NCBI RefSeq assembly: GCF_028994805.1
Contig: NZ_JAJQQP010000019.1
Coordinates: forward strand, 1 to 64,000
Length of the DNA stretch: 64,000 nucleotides
Direction of reading: 5' to 3'
From: Promicromonospora iranensis
GTDB lineage: Bacteria; Actinomycetota; Actinomycetes; Actinomycetales; Cellulomonadaceae
Part shown: positions 25,782 to 34,690 of the stretch, piece after piece
Position numbering within the stretch: position 1 is the stretch's first letter
Layout of the letters: the number at the start of each line of letters is the position of its first letter
Translations under genes and position numbers: made by a program
Notes under the pieces: generated by a model
The model's input: only the letters and a program-made list of their open reading frames with translations
What the model was told of the DNA's origin: nothing
Database searches by the model: none

Positions 25782-26429
25782 TCACTCCGCGACGGCCTCG
25801 CGGACCAGCAGCGCCACCTGGGTCCGGTTCTCCACGCCGAGCTTCACCAGCACGCTCGACACGTGCGCCTTGACCGTGGGCACGCTGAGGTAGAGCCGCT
25901 GCGCGATCTCGGCGTTGGACGACCCGCGGCCGATCTCGAGTGCGACGTCGCGCTCGCGGCCGGTGAGCCGGTCCAGCGCTGCCCGCGCCTGCCGTGTCCC
26001 GTCGCCGCCCGCGGCGACCGTGTCCATGAGGCGGCGTGCGATGTCGGGCGCGAGCACGGGCTCGCCGGCGGCTGCCGTCCGGACCGCCGCGGCGATCCGC
26101 GCCGGAGGCATGTCCTTGAGCAGGTATCCGGCGGCCCCGGCGCGCAGAGCGCCCGCCACCTCGGCGTCGGTGTCGAACGTCGTGAGCACCACGACGGCGG
26201 GCGGGGACGGCCGGGCCCGCACGCGGCGCGTGGCCTCGATCCCGTCGACGCCCGGCATCCGCAGGTCCATGAGCACGACGTCGGCCGGATGGGCGTCGAG
26301 GACCCCAGACACGTCACCGCCGTCCGCGGCTTCGCCAACCACACTGATCCCGTCGGCGCCGTCGAGCATGAGGCGCAGTCCCGCGCGGACCAGCGCGTCG
26401 TCGTCGGCTATCACGATCCGGGTCTCCAT
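25782..26429 (-). CDS. NarL/LuxR-family response regulator
   Basis: This 215-residue regulator has a receiver domain with the acidic pair in VIADDDALVRAG, phospho-acceptor Asp in VLMDLRMPGVDG about residue 54, Thr in LTTFD and Lys in LLKDMPP. The LuxR-type helix-turn-helix at about 150-210 reads LTGRERDVALEIGRGSSNAEIAQRLYLSVPTVKAHVSSVLVKLGVENRTQ. Its start shares one base with the kinase stop (TGATG), so the pair is co-translated. Possible targets are its own operon and the divergent membrane protein gene at 27783. Confidence 0.93.
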   Translation of the reverse strand: METRIVIADDDALVRAGLRLMLDGADGISVVGEAADGGDVSGVLDAHPADVVLMDLRMPGVDGIEATRRVRARPSPPAVVVLTTFDTDAEVAGALRAGAAGYLLKDMPPARIAAAVRTAAAGEPVLAPDIARRLMDTVAAGGDGTRQARAALDRLTGRERDVALEIGRGSSNAEIAQRLYLSVPTVKAHVSSVLVKLGVENRTQVALLVREAVAE

Positions 26430-27619
26430 CAACGCCACGGTATCCGCACGTCCAGGGTGAAACCGGCGGTGGAGCGATCTGCGTCGAGCGTGCCGCCCAG
26501 CAGCTCCACCCGCTCCCGCAGTCCGACCAGGCCGGTGCCGGGCGCTCTGCTCTCCGGGCGAGGCGGGCCGTCGTCGGCCACGGTGATCCGGACCTCGCCC
26601 GCACGAGCGGCCACGGTGACCCGGACGGTCGCGCCGGGTGCGTGCCGCCGGACGTTGGTGAGGCCCTCCTGGACCACACGGTAGGCGGCAGTGGCGACCG
26701 CGGGTGGTGGCCCCTCGCCGGTAGGGACGTCCGGCAGGTCGAGGGTCACGGTGGTCCCGACGGACCGGGCGGCGTCGACGAGCCCGCGGACGTCGGTGAG
26801 GACGGGCGGCGGAGCCAGCCGGTCCGAGCCGTCGCGCAGGAGGCGCACCAGCTGCCGCAGGTCCTCCAAGGCCTCGGCCGCCCCGGACCGGACCCGCCCG
26901 GCGGCGGCCGCGAGCTGCTCCGGCGGGGCGTCCGGCCGGAACTCGACCGCGCCCGCCGTAGCGGCCAGGAGGGACAGGCGGTGGCCGAGCGCGTCGTGCA
27001 TCTCGGCGGCGATCCGGTTGCGCTCGGCGGCGCGGGCCTCCGTCAGCGCACGACCGCGCTCGGTCTCCGCCCGCCGGGCACGTTCCCGCAGGTCGCGCAG
27101 GACCTGCGCCCGCGCCTGCCCGAACGCGCCCCAGCCCAGGAGGGCTGCGTGCACGGCGACGTCGCACAGCAGCCACCAGCCCAGCGGCAGCGCCGGAGGC
27201 CGCCAGAGAGCTTGCACGGCATGCGCGCAGACGCCCGCGGACGTGACCAGGACCGCTGTCCGGAGCGGGAACCAGCGGGCGATCTGCAGGGTCCCGGCCG
27301 TCGCCGCGGGGGTGGCGACGGGCGAGATCGCGGCGAGGACCGTCAACATCAGCACGACCGCCACCGGGCGGCGCGACCACAGGAGGGGCACGAGGGCGAG
27401 CGCTGCCAGGGCGACGGCGGAGTCCAGCACCAGGAGCTGGTGCGCACCGAGCACCCCGGGGACGGCGGCGCGCTGCGACAGGACCGCCCAGACCATGAGC
27501 GCGGTCAGCACCATCATGGCCGGCGCTGCGACGTGCCACGACGACCAGGGATGGCGGCCGGGTCGGGCAGATGTGGTGCCGTCGTCGGGTGGGCAGTCCA
27601 GCGGGTCAGCAGCTGTCAT
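26429..27619 (-). CDS. NarL-type sensor histidine kinase
   Basis: This 396-residue membrane kinase has about five hydrophobic segments in residues 30-170 and no large external domain. A HisKA_3 dimerisation region follows, with the phosphorylated His in RNRIAAEMHDALGHRLSLLA about residue 210. The HATPase domain has VVQEGLTNVRRHAPGATV (N box) and VADDG plus GTGLVGLRERVELLGGTL (G boxes). It phosphorylates the regulator encoded just downstream. ATG 27619 is used; GTG 27637 is an alternative. The signal is unknown, but few-TM sensors of this class often respond to membrane or envelope stress. Confidence 0.9.
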   Translation of the reverse strand: MTAADPLDCPPDDGTTSARPGRHPWSSWHVAAPAMMVLTALMVWAVLSQRAAVPGVLGAHQLLVLDSAVALAALALVPLLWSRRPVAVVLMLTVLAAISPVATPAATAGTLQIARWFPLRTAVLVTSAGVCAHAVQALWRPPALPLGWWLLCDVAVHAALLGWGAFGQARAQVLRDLRERARRAETERGRALTEARAAERNRIAAEMHDALGHRLSLLAATAGAVEFRPDAPPEQLAAAAGRVRSGAAEALEDLRQLVRLLRDGSDRLAPPPVLTDVRGLVDAARSVGTTVTLDLPDVPTGEGPPPAVATAAYRVVQEGLTNVRRHAPGATVRVTVAARAGEVRITVADDGPPRPESRAPGTGLVGLRERVELLGGTLDADRSTAGFTLDVRIPWR

Positions 27620-27675
27620 GCCGGCGACCCTACGCACGGCCAGCAGGGCGTGGAACCGACCGAAGTAGGGGGCCC

Positions 27676-27695
27676 CCGGTCAAAGGACCGGTCAA
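27676..27695 (+). promoter_or_regulatory. Direct repeat in divergent promoter, candidate operator
   Basis: CCGGTCAA occurs twice (27676 and 27688), 12 bp apart, between the sensor kinase and the membrane protein gene at 27783. The spacing of about one helical turn suggests binding of a dimeric regulator. Assigning it to the neighbouring NarL-type regulator is inference. Confidence 0.35.
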
Positions 27696-27782
27696 GTCGG
27701 TACTGCAGGCTGATGCCGGCCGGCGCAGGCTCTCGCGAGGCTGTCACCAGGTGCGAGGGACGTACCGAGAAGGAGGAATCCC

Positions 27783-28205
27783 ATGACCGAGAACACAGCA
27801 GCCCAGCGCCGGTGGCCCGCCTGGACGGTGCCGCTCGTCGCGGGAGCCGCTGCCGTGGCTGTGTGGCTCGTCGGAGCGGCGCTCGGAGTCGAGCTCGAGG
27901 CGCGTACAGGTGCGATCACCCGGTCGGTCACGGTGGTGGCGGTGCTGGTCGCCGCGCTTGTCGTCGGCCTGGCCGGCTGGGGCGTGCGGGCTCTGATCGC
28001 GCGGCTCACGAAGGGCGGCGGCGAGGTGGCGTGGCTCGTGCTGTGCGGCGTCCTCCTGCTCGGATCGCTGCTGGGTGCGGCCTCGGGCACCACGCCCGGC
28101 GCGGTAGCAGTCCTGATGGCCGAGCACGTGGTGGTGGGCTTCGTCGTGGCGCTGGGCCTGTGCCGGTCTGGGCAGCGTGTCACGGCCGCGTCAACACCTG
28201 CGTAA
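27783..28205 (+). CDS. DUF6069-like four-helix membrane protein
   Basis: This 140-residue protein has four hydrophobic stretches, about residues 15-35, 48-70, 83-100 and 108-128, with a short polar N-terminus and a Ser/Thr/Ala tail. The pattern fits the DUF6069 family of unknown role. A strong ribosome site, AAGGAGGAAT, precedes ATG 27783. It is divergent from the NarL-type two-component genes and shares their promoter region, so it may be their target. No function is proposed. Confidence 0.78.
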   Translation: MTENTAAQRRWPAWTVPLVAGAAAVAVWLVGAALGVELEARTGAITRSVTVVAVLVAALVVGLAGWGVRALIARLTKGGGEVAWLVLCGVLLLGSLLGAASGTTPGAVAVLMAEHVVVGFVVALGLCRSGQRVTAASTPA

Positions 28206-28292
28206 TTTCAGGGCATTGCGGGTAAAAGTTCTCTAACCTCTCGGGTGAACCAGGTTGATAAGTCCTGAATTTCCCCCAGGGAGGACGCTCGA

Positions 28293-30110
28293 ATGAGAAT
28301 CCGAACGAGATGGAGCAGGATGGCGCCCGCGGTCGCGGCCGCAGCAACGCTCGTGCTGACCACGGGCGCCGTGCCCGCCGCGGTCGCCGACCCGGCGGAG
28401 GGCGGCTCCAGCGGCACGTCGACGACGGTCGACGACCCGGTCACCCATGACGAGAACGAGCGCGTTCCCGAGGGCGCGGCGTGGACCGAGGCGTACTTCC
28501 CGTCGGCGGGTGGCGTGGAGCTGCACGCCGACATCCTGCGGCCCGCCCACCTGGCACCGGACGCGCGGACGCCGGTGATCCTGTCCGTCGGGCCCTACTT
28601 CGCGCACGCCGGCCAGACCGGGCCGGAGGGCTGGGACGTCGTGGGCCCGTCCGTGCGGTTCCAGGACTTCGTCGACGGCGCCGAGCTGATGGCGAACGAG
28701 TACACGTTCGTCATGGTCGATCTCCGTGGTTACGGCGGCAGCACCGGCTGCATCGACTGGGTGGGTCCGGGCGAGCAGGCCGACGTCGGCGCGGCGATCG
28801 AGTGGTCCGCGAGCCAGCCGTGGTCCACCGGCGACGTCGGCATGTACGGCAAGTCGTACGACGCCGTCACCGGGCTCGTCGGCAACAACCTGGGCCTGGA
28901 CCCGCTCAAGGCGGTAGTGGCCCAGGAGCCGGTGTGGAACATGTACAACTACCTGTGGAGCAACGAGGTGGCCCGGCCCAACGTGACGGGCACGCCCCAG
29001 GCGTACAACCACATCGCCACGATCGGGCCCATGGCGGGCGACAGCGAGCGGTACGCCGCGAACGCCCGCTACGAGGACCAGCACCCCGAGTGCCTGGCGG
29101 ACAACCTGTCCGACCCCAACCACCCCGACCCGGAGTCGGAGTACTGGGACGCCCGCAACCTGGCGGACGACGCCGCAGGCACGGACACCCCGCTGTTCGT
29201 GACCCAGGGCTTCATCGAGCCGAACACCAAGCCCGAGGACATGCAGGTCTACCTCGACAACCACACGGGCGTCGAGCGCGGCTGGCTCGGCCCGTGGGAC
29301 CACGTGCGGGGCAACGACACCGTCTCCGACGGGCGCCTCGCGATGGGGCGGGAAGGCTTCTTCGACGAGGTGATGCGGTTCTACGACGAGCACCTCAAGG
29401 GCGTGGAGCCGAGCGCCGAGGACCCGGCGTACGCGATCCAGGACAGCACCGGCGCCTGGCGTGCACAGGACACGTGGCCCGAGGTCGACCGCTCGACCGT
29501 GGCCAGGCTGCGGCACGGCGCCTACGTGGACGACGGCGGGCCGTCGTCGCGTGCGGCGACGGGGCGGACGGCGGCGCGGGTCGACGGCTGGGACATGGAG
29601 AACGCGCCGGCGCTCCCCGAGCGGGGCCGGTCAGCTGCCAGGGCGGGCGCGGCGTCGTCGTCGTACCTGACCTTCTCGAGGCCGGTGGCATCGGCCGTGC
29701 GGATCACGGGCACACCCTCGGTCTCGCTCCGCGCGGGAGGTTCCGGGGACGTGATGGTGCGGCTGTGGGACGTCGCGCCGGACGGCACGGCGACCATGTT
29801 CGACGAGAACGTGGCCCGCATCGAGCGGCGCGGGCGCACGGCGTTCGACCTGAAGTCGGCCGACTGGACCCTCGCCGAGGGGCACCAGCTCGGCGTGCAG
29901 ATCGGGACCATCGAGTCGGACGGCTGGCTGGCCGAGCCGTCCGGCAAGCGGGTGCTCGTGACCGGCGCCCGGCTCTCGCTCGACCTGCAGGACCCGTCCG
30001 GCGACACCGCGACCGAGGGCGCGCCGGCGCCCTACCTGGAGCGCTACCTCTCCTGGTACACGACCACGTTCGCCGACGTGGGGAAGGGCAGCTTCGTCCT
30101 GAACCCCTGA
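28293..30110 (+). CDS. Secreted CocE/NonD (S15-like) alpha/beta hydrolase
   Basis: This 605-residue exported hydrolase has a Sec signal peptide with a cleavage site near AVADPAEG (about residue 32). The alpha/beta-hydrolase domain has the nucleophile block MYGKSYDAVTG with Ser188, an acid in VTQGFIEPNTKPEDM and the catalytic His in GPWDHVRGND. The C-terminal beta domain is the X-Pro dipeptidyl-peptidase C-terminal type (VSLRAGGSGDVMVRLWDVAPDG). The family includes Xaa-Pro dipeptidyl-peptidases, cocaine esterase and glutaryl-7-ACA acylases. The likely job is extracellular peptide or ester hydrolysis; the substrate is unknown. GGGAGG precedes the ATG. Confidence 0.88.
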   Translation: MRIRTRWSRMAPAVAAAATLVLTTGAVPAAVADPAEGGSSGTSTTVDDPVTHDENERVPEGAAWTEAYFPSAGGVELHADILRPAHLAPDARTPVILSVGPYFAHAGQTGPEGWDVVGPSVRFQDFVDGAELMANEYTFVMVDLRGYGGSTGCIDWVGPGEQADVGAAIEWSASQPWSTGDVGMYGKSYDAVTGLVGNNLGLDPLKAVVAQEPVWNMYNYLWSNEVARPNVTGTPQAYNHIATIGPMAGDSERYAANARYEDQHPECLADNLSDPNHPDPESEYWDARNLADDAAGTDTPLFVTQGFIEPNTKPEDMQVYLDNHTGVERGWLGPWDHVRGNDTVSDGRLAMGREGFFDEVMRFYDEHLKGVEPSAEDPAYAIQDSTGAWRAQDTWPEVDRSTVARLRHGAYVDDGGPSSRAATGRTAARVDGWDMENAPALPERGRSAARAGAASSSYLTFSRPVASAVRITGTPSVSLRAGGSGDVMVRLWDVAPDGTATMFDENVARIERRGRTAFDLKSADWTLAEGHQLGVQIGTIESDGWLAEPSGKRVLVTGARLSLDLQDPSGDTATEGAPAPYLERYLSWYTTTFADVGKGSFVLNP

Positions 30111-30120
30111 CCCCTGCCTT

Positions 30121-30181
30121 GTGGTGGGCGTGACCGTTGCGACGACGTGTCCGTCGTTGGCGCAACGATCACGTCCACCAC
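30121..30181 (+). terminator. Terminator hairpin after the S15-like hydrolase
   Basis: A long, nearly continuous stem pairs 30121-30133 with 30169-30181, then CGTTGCG (30135) with CGCAACG (30161), then ACGACG with CGTCGT. It begins 10 bases after the stop codon. Confidence 0.85.
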
Positions 30182-30258
30182 GTGCTGCCCCCGCGCGGGA
30201 GGGGCGGAGCACAGCGAGGAGGTCCACCCCGAGGCGGGGCGGCCGATACCGTGCCTGC

Positions 30259-31407
30259 ATGGCCTTCCACGAGACTCCCGCCGGACCCGACGTCGACGCA
30301 CTGATCGAGGACCTGCGGACGCTGGTCGAGTGCGAGTCACCGTCGTCGGACCCGGGCGCGCTGGCCCGGTCGGCGGACCTGGTGGCCCGGCTCGGCACCG
30401 CGCACCTCGGTGCCGAGCCCGAGCGGCTCGGCATCCACCTGCGGTGGCGGCTCGGCGGCCCGACGCGTGTGCTCCTGCTGGCGCACCACGACACGGTGTG
30501 GCCGGTCGGCACCCTCCGGACGCACCCGTTCGGCATCTCCGACGGGGTGCTGCGCGGTCCTGGCAGCTTCGACATGAAGACCGGCCTGGCCATGGTGCTG
30601 CACGTGCTGGGGTCCCTCGACGACCGGACCGGCGTCACCCTGCTGGTGACCGGCGACGAGGAGCTCGGCTCGCCGTCGTCCCAGGCGCTCATCGAGGACG
30701 AGGCGCGCGGGGCGGACGCCGCGCTGGTGCTGGAGGCCTCGGCCGACGGCGGTGCGCTCAAGCTGGAGCGCAAGGGCACCTCGATCTACCGGGTGCTGGT
30801 GAAGGGCAGGGCCGCGCACGCGGGCCTGGAGCCGGAGAAGGGCGTGAACGCCTCGGTCGAGCTGGCGCACCAGGTGCTCGCGGTCGCCGCGCTGGGCGAT
30901 CCGGCGCTCGGGACCACCGTCACGCCGACCGACGCCGTCTCCGGCACCACCCGGAACACGGTCCCGGCCGACGCGTCGTTCGCCGTCGACGTCCGGGCGC
31001 GGACCGCCGCGGAGCAGCACCGGGTCGACACCGCTCTGCGTGCGCTGGTCCCCGTGCTGCCCGGCGCGGTGCTCGAGATCGAGGGCGGGATCAACCGGCC
31101 GCCGCTGGAGGGAGCGTTGTCCGCCGCACTCTTCGCGCGTGCGTCGCGGCTCGCGGCGGCGGCCGGCTTCCCGACGCTCACCGGAGTGGCGGTGGGCGGG
31201 GCGTCCGACGGCAACTTCGCCGCCGGCGTCGGCACGCCCACGCTGGACGGTCTCGGGGCAGTGGGCGGCGGCGCGCACGCCGACGACGAGCACGTCCTCG
31301 TCGACCGGATCGCCGACCGGACGGCGCTGCTGCGCGCGCTGGTGGTCGACCTGATCGCGAACCCGGCCGGCGACCGGGACGGCACGAGCCCGGCAGGTGC
31401 CCGGTGA
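30259..31407 (+). CDS. M20-family deacylase, likely N-succinyl-L-amino acid hydrolase
   Basis: This 382-residue metallohydrolase of the M20/carboxypeptidase G2 group has the metal-site sequence LAHHDTVWPVG near residue 75, GSFDMKTGLAM with the bridging Asp, and GDEELGSPSS with the catalytic and ligand Glu. A dimerisation domain lies between about residues 175 and 285 (KGRAAHAGLEPEKGVNAS). The GTGA overlap with the GNAT gene, and the racemase after it, point to desuccinylation of N-succinyl-L-amino acids in a D-to-L amino acid pathway. Alone it could be a general peptidase. Confidence 0.88.
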   Translation: MAFHETPAGPDVDALIEDLRTLVECESPSSDPGALARSADLVARLGTAHLGAEPERLGIHLRWRLGGPTRVLLLAHHDTVWPVGTLRTHPFGISDGVLRGPGSFDMKTGLAMVLHVLGSLDDRTGVTLLVTGDEELGSPSSQALIEDEARGADAALVLEASADGGALKLERKGTSIYRVLVKGRAAHAGLEPEKGVNASVELAHQVLAVAALGDPALGTTVTPTDAVSGTTRNTVPADASFAVDVRARTAAEQHRVDTALRALVPVLPGAVLEIEGGINRPPLEGALSAALFARASRLAAAAGFPTLTGVAVGGASDGNFAAGVGTPTLDGLGAVGGGAHADDEHVLVDRIADRTALLRALVVDLIANPAGDRDGTSPAGAR

Positions 31408-32279
31408 CCGCCCCGGATGGCGACGCGGTGGGCGACGTCGCCGCCGCCGACGAGCCGCTCGCCGACGCCGTCCGCGCCGCCGACGCCGCAGCCCGCTCGG
31501 CCGGCATCGAGATCCGTGAGGTCGACGACATGGCCGGCCACACCGCCGTCGACCGGCTGTGGACGGCGGTCTGGGGCGGGTCCGCGATGTCCGCCGAGCT
31601 GTTGCGGGCGCTGGCCAAGGCGCACAACTACGTCGCGGCCGCCTACGCGGGCGGCCGGATGGTCGGCGCGTGCGCCGGGTTCTTCCACGCCCCGGCCGAG
31701 CGGGCCCTGCACAGCCACGTCGCCGGGGTGTCCGCCGAGGCGGCGGGCCGCGGGGTCGGGTTCGCGCTCAAGCTGCACCAGCGGGTCTGGGCGCTCGAAC
31801 GGGGCCTCGACGCCATCACCTGGACCTACGACCCGCTGATCGCCCGGAACGCCCACTTCAACCTCACCAAGCTGCACGCGCGGCCGGTCGAGTACCTGCC
31901 GAACTTCTACGGCGCGATGCCCGATGCGATCAACCGGGGCGACGAGTCCGACCGGGTCCTCGTGCGCTGGGACCTGCGCGACCCGGACGTCGCGGCGGCG
32001 TGCATGGGATCTCGATCGGCTCGACCAGCGGAGGAGGGCGGCCTCCGCACGGTGGCCGTACCCGCCGACATCGAAGCCCTGCGCACGACCGACCCGGCCG
32101 CGGCCCGGCGCTGGCGCGCGGCGGTCCGCGACGGCCTGCTGCCGGTGCTGTCCGGTGGCGGGGCCGTCGTCGGGTTCGGCCGTGACGGCTACCTGGTGCG
32201 TACGGCGGCGCCCACCGCGCCGCCCGGTGAGCCGACGAGCGGACCGACGAGCGACCCGACCACCGAGGAGACCGCATGA
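31404..32279 (+). CDS. GNAT acyltransferase, candidate D-amino acid N-succinyltransferase
   Basis: This 291-residue protein has a GNAT-like acyl-CoA domain in its middle (VAAAYAGGRMVGACAGFF, HSHVAGVSAEAAGRGVGFALKLHQR with the CoA-binding RGxGxA-like loop, and TWTYDPLIARNAHFNLTKLHA). It resembles the COG3375 group, which is found beside enolase-superfamily racemases. In Geobacillus kaustophilus a neighbour of this type succinylates D-amino acids with succinyl-CoA. The GTG start overlaps the M20 stop, and its own stop overlaps the racemase ATG. The last 25 residues are a disordered Pro/Thr/Ser tail. Confidence 0.82.
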   Translation: MTAPDGDAVGDVAAADEPLADAVRAADAAARSAGIEIREVDDMAGHTAVDRLWTAVWGGSAMSAELLRALAKAHNYVAAAYAGGRMVGACAGFFHAPAERALHSHVAGVSAEAAGRGVGFALKLHQRVWALERGLDAITWTYDPLIARNAHFNLTKLHARPVEYLPNFYGAMPDAINRGDESDRVLVRWDLRDPDVAAACMGSRSARPAEEGGLRTVAVPADIEALRTTDPAAARRWRAAVRDGLLPVLSGGGAVVGFGRDGYLVRTAAPTAPPGEPTSGPTSDPTTEETA

Positions 32280-33412
32280 CCAGCACAGGCATGAACATCC
32301 GGGGCATCGAGCTGCGCCGCGTCGAGCTTCCGCTCGTGTCGCCGTTCCGCACGTCGTTCAGCACGCAGACCGAGCGCGACGTGCTCCTGCTGCGTGTCGA
32401 GACCGATGACGGCGAGGGCTGGGGCGAGTGCGTCGCGGGGGAGGACCCGCTGTACTCCTCGGAGTACGTCGACGCCTCCGCCGACGTGCTGCGCCGGTTC
32501 CTCGTCCCCGCGCTGAGCGCGTACCGCGAGGGCGCCGGGATCACGTCGGCGATCGACGTCGGGCAGGCGCTCGCTCCGGTCAAGGGGCACCGCATGGCCA
32601 AGGCGGCCCTGGAGATGGCGGTGCTCGACGCCGAGCTGCGCGCCCAGGGGCGGCCGCTGTCCCGGGAGCTGGGCTCCGTCGTCGACCGGGTGCCGAGCGG
32701 CGTCTCCGTGGGTATCCAGGATTCGATACCGCGGCTGCTCGACGCCGTCGGCGGCTACCTCGCCGAGGGGTACGTGCGGATCAAGCTGAAGATCGAGCCG
32801 GGCTGGGACCTGGAGCCCGTCCGGGCGGTACGGGAGCGCTTCGGCGACGACGTGCTGCTGCAGGTCGACGCGAACACCGCCTACACGCTGCGGGACGCGC
32901 GCCACCTCGCACGCCTCGACCCGTTCGACCTGCTGCTGATCGAGCAGCCGCTGGAGGAGGAGGACGTGCTGGGGCACGCGGAGCTCGCGCGCCGGATCGA
33001 GATGCCGGTCTGCCTCGACGAGTCCATCGTCTCCGCGCAGACCGCGGCCGCCGCGATCACGCTCGGCGCCTGCTCGATCATCAACATCAAGCCCGGGCGC
33101 GTGGGCGGCTACCTCGAGGCCCGGCGCATCCACGATCTCGCCGTCGCGCACGGTGTCGCCGTCTGGTGCGGCGGAATGCTGGAGACCGGGATCGGGCGGG
33201 CGGCGAACGCGGCGCTCGCCGCGCTGCCGGGGTTCACGCTGCCCGGTGACATCTCGGCATCAGGCCGTTTTTATGCCACCGACATCACGGAGCCGTTCGT
33301 GCTCGACGACGGCCACATCGCCGTGCCGACCGGCCCCGGCCTGGGCGTGACGCCGCTGCCCGAGATACTCGACGAGGTGACCACCACGACCGAGTGGATA
33401 CCGCTGCCCTGA
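32276..33412 (+). CDS. N-succinylamino acid racemase / o-succinylbenzoate synthase family enzyme
   Basis: This 378-residue enolase-superfamily enzyme keeps the full catalytic set: the KxK motif in RIKLKIEPG, Mg ligands in VDANTAY, IEQPL and CLDES, and the second base Lys in INIKPGRVGGY. The N-terminal capping domain reads PLVSPFRTSFSTQTERDVLLL. The family covers MenC (menaquinone) and N-succinylamino acid racemase. Here the M20 and GNAT partners, joined by 4-bp overlaps, favour racemisation of N-succinyl amino acids. No other men genes are nearby, although a MenC activity as well cannot be excluded. Confidence 0.92.
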   Translation: MTSTGMNIRGIELRRVELPLVSPFRTSFSTQTERDVLLLRVETDDGEGWGECVAGEDPLYSSEYVDASADVLRRFLVPALSAYREGAGITSAIDVGQALAPVKGHRMAKAALEMAVLDAELRAQGRPLSRELGSVVDRVPSGVSVGIQDSIPRLLDAVGGYLAEGYVRIKLKIEPGWDLEPVRAVRERFGDDVLLQVDANTAYTLRDARHLARLDPFDLLLIEQPLEEEDVLGHAELARRIEMPVCLDESIVSAQTAAAAITLGACSIINIKPGRVGGYLEARRIHDLAVAHGVAVWCGGMLETGIGRAANAALAALPGFTLPGDISASGRFYATDITEPFVLDDGHIAVPTGPGLGVTPLPEILDEVTTTTEWIPLP

Positions 33413-33434
33413 CCCACCGCACAGCCAGGGTCAG
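33409..33434. terminator. Small stem spanning convergent stop codons
   Basis: CTGACCC (33409-33415) pairs with GGGTCAG (33428-33434) over a 12-base loop, between and overlapping the ends of the racemase and the PrsW gene. The stem is short, so its termination role is uncertain. Confidence 0.35.
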
Positions 33435-34615
33435 TGGTGGCCCGGGGGGCCGAAGCCCGTGGCGCCCCAGGGGCTGGCCGGCGGGCGCGGCTGCCTCGCG
33501 AGGAAGGTGGCCCGTGCCTGCTGCATGACCCACACCAGGTACTGCCGCTGCTGCTCCAGCCCGTGCGGGTCGAGGTCCCTCTGCGCGCCCGCGCGCTGGT
33601 GCAGCAGGGCGAGCTCCGTGGCAGCCTGCTGGTAGTCGGTCATGGCGCGCTCGGCGGGGCGGCCGCCCGCGGCCCGGGCCCAGCGCCGCGCCGCCCGGCG
33701 GCCGGGCAGGGTCGACAGCATCCGCAGGTCGTCGGGCGTGACGATGCCGACCGGGCCGTACAGCGGCAGGTAGTGGCCGATGAGCTGGACGATCCGACGC
33801 CGGTCGCGGGCCAGGATCACGATCAGCCCGATCAGCACCATGAACCCGACGAGGTACGCGCCGGCGAGGCCGGGGAGCCCGAACTTCGTGGAGCCGTTCC
33901 ACAGGCTGTGGAGGGCGATGGCGCCGAGCAGACCGTAGAGCGGCGCCCGGCGGCGCAGCTTCCCGGGCCCGGCCAGGGCAGCCACCGCCACGCCGATACC
34001 GGTCATCGCCGTGCACAGCGGGTGCAGCAGCGGCGAGACGATGGCCCGCAGCACGAACACGTACCCCAGCTGGTTCACCTCGAGCGCGTCGATGAAGTAC
34101 TGGATGTTCTCCGTCGCGGCGAAGCCGAGACCCACCATCGCGGCGTAGATGACGCCGTCGGTCGGTCCGTTCAGCTCCTCCCTGCGCCACCAGAGCATGC
34201 CGAACAGGACCGCGCCCTTGAGCAGCTCCTCGACCACCGGCGCGCCGAACGTCGCGACGATGTACCAGCCCTCCTCCTCGCCGGTGAGCTCGGTCTCGGT
34301 CAGGAGCGACAGGCCCAGCGTGTTGAGGATGCTCGCGAACAGCGCGGCGACCCCGGCGCCCCACAGGAACGCGAAGATCAGGGCGTTCGGCGGCTCCGGC
34401 TCCAGCCGGTCCAGCGCGAGCACCAGCGGCAGCCAGACGGCGACCGGCAGCACCGCGAGCAGCAGCCCGACGACGAACGACGCGCCGCCCGTGATCGCGT
34501 CGAACGCGAGGATGAGGAGCAGGCAGAGCGACGCGAAGACGATCCCCAGGATCACTCCGATCGGGGCACGCCCGGGGGCACGACCCGTGAGGATCGCACT
34601 GGGATCGATGGCCAT
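33431..34615 (-). CDS. PrsW-family intramembrane metalloprotease
   Basis: This 394-residue membrane protein has about eight hydrophobic helices within residues 20-270. PrsW/CPBP-type catalytic motifs are present: [15 protein letters not shown] (EE), [11 protein letters not shown] (E..N), HPLCTAMTG and LHSLWNG (His residues). In Bacillus, PrsW starts cleavage of an anti-sigma factor under envelope stress. The C-terminal 110 residues are cytosolic, Arg/Gln-rich and end in a Pro/Gly tail, an extension that many homologues lack or vary. It is divergent from cutC with a 75-bp gap. No sigma/anti-sigma pair is nearby, so the substrate is unknown. Confidence 0.88.
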   Translation of the reverse strand: MAIDPSAILTGRAPGRAPIGVILGIVFASLCLLLILAFDAITGGASFVVGLLLAVLPVAVWLPLVLALDRLEPEPPNALIFAFLWGAGVAALFASILNTLGLSLLTETELTGEEEGWYIVATFGAPVVEELLKGAVLFGMLWWRREELNGPTDGVIYAAMVGLGFAATENIQYFIDALEVNQLGYVFVLRAIVSPLLHPLCTAMTGIGVAVAALAGPGKLRRRAPLYGLLGAIALHSLWNGSTKFGLPGLAGAYLVGFMVLIGLIVILARDRRRIVQLIGHYLPLYGPVGIVTPDDLRMLSTLPGRRAARRWARAAGGRPAERAMTDYQQAATELALLHQRAGAQRDLDPHGLEQQRQYLVWVMQQARATFLARQPRPPASPWGATGFGPPGHH

Positions 34616-34690
34616 GCCAGGGACACTACCGACTCGACGCCTGGGACGGCGGGCGACAGACCGCCCCCACGCACGGCTACGCTGGCGCCC

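Noticed and set aside
32276-33412. Racemase gene considered purely as menC for menaquinone
   Set aside because: The overlapping GNAT and M20 genes and absence of other men genes favour the amino acid role; dual activity is left open.
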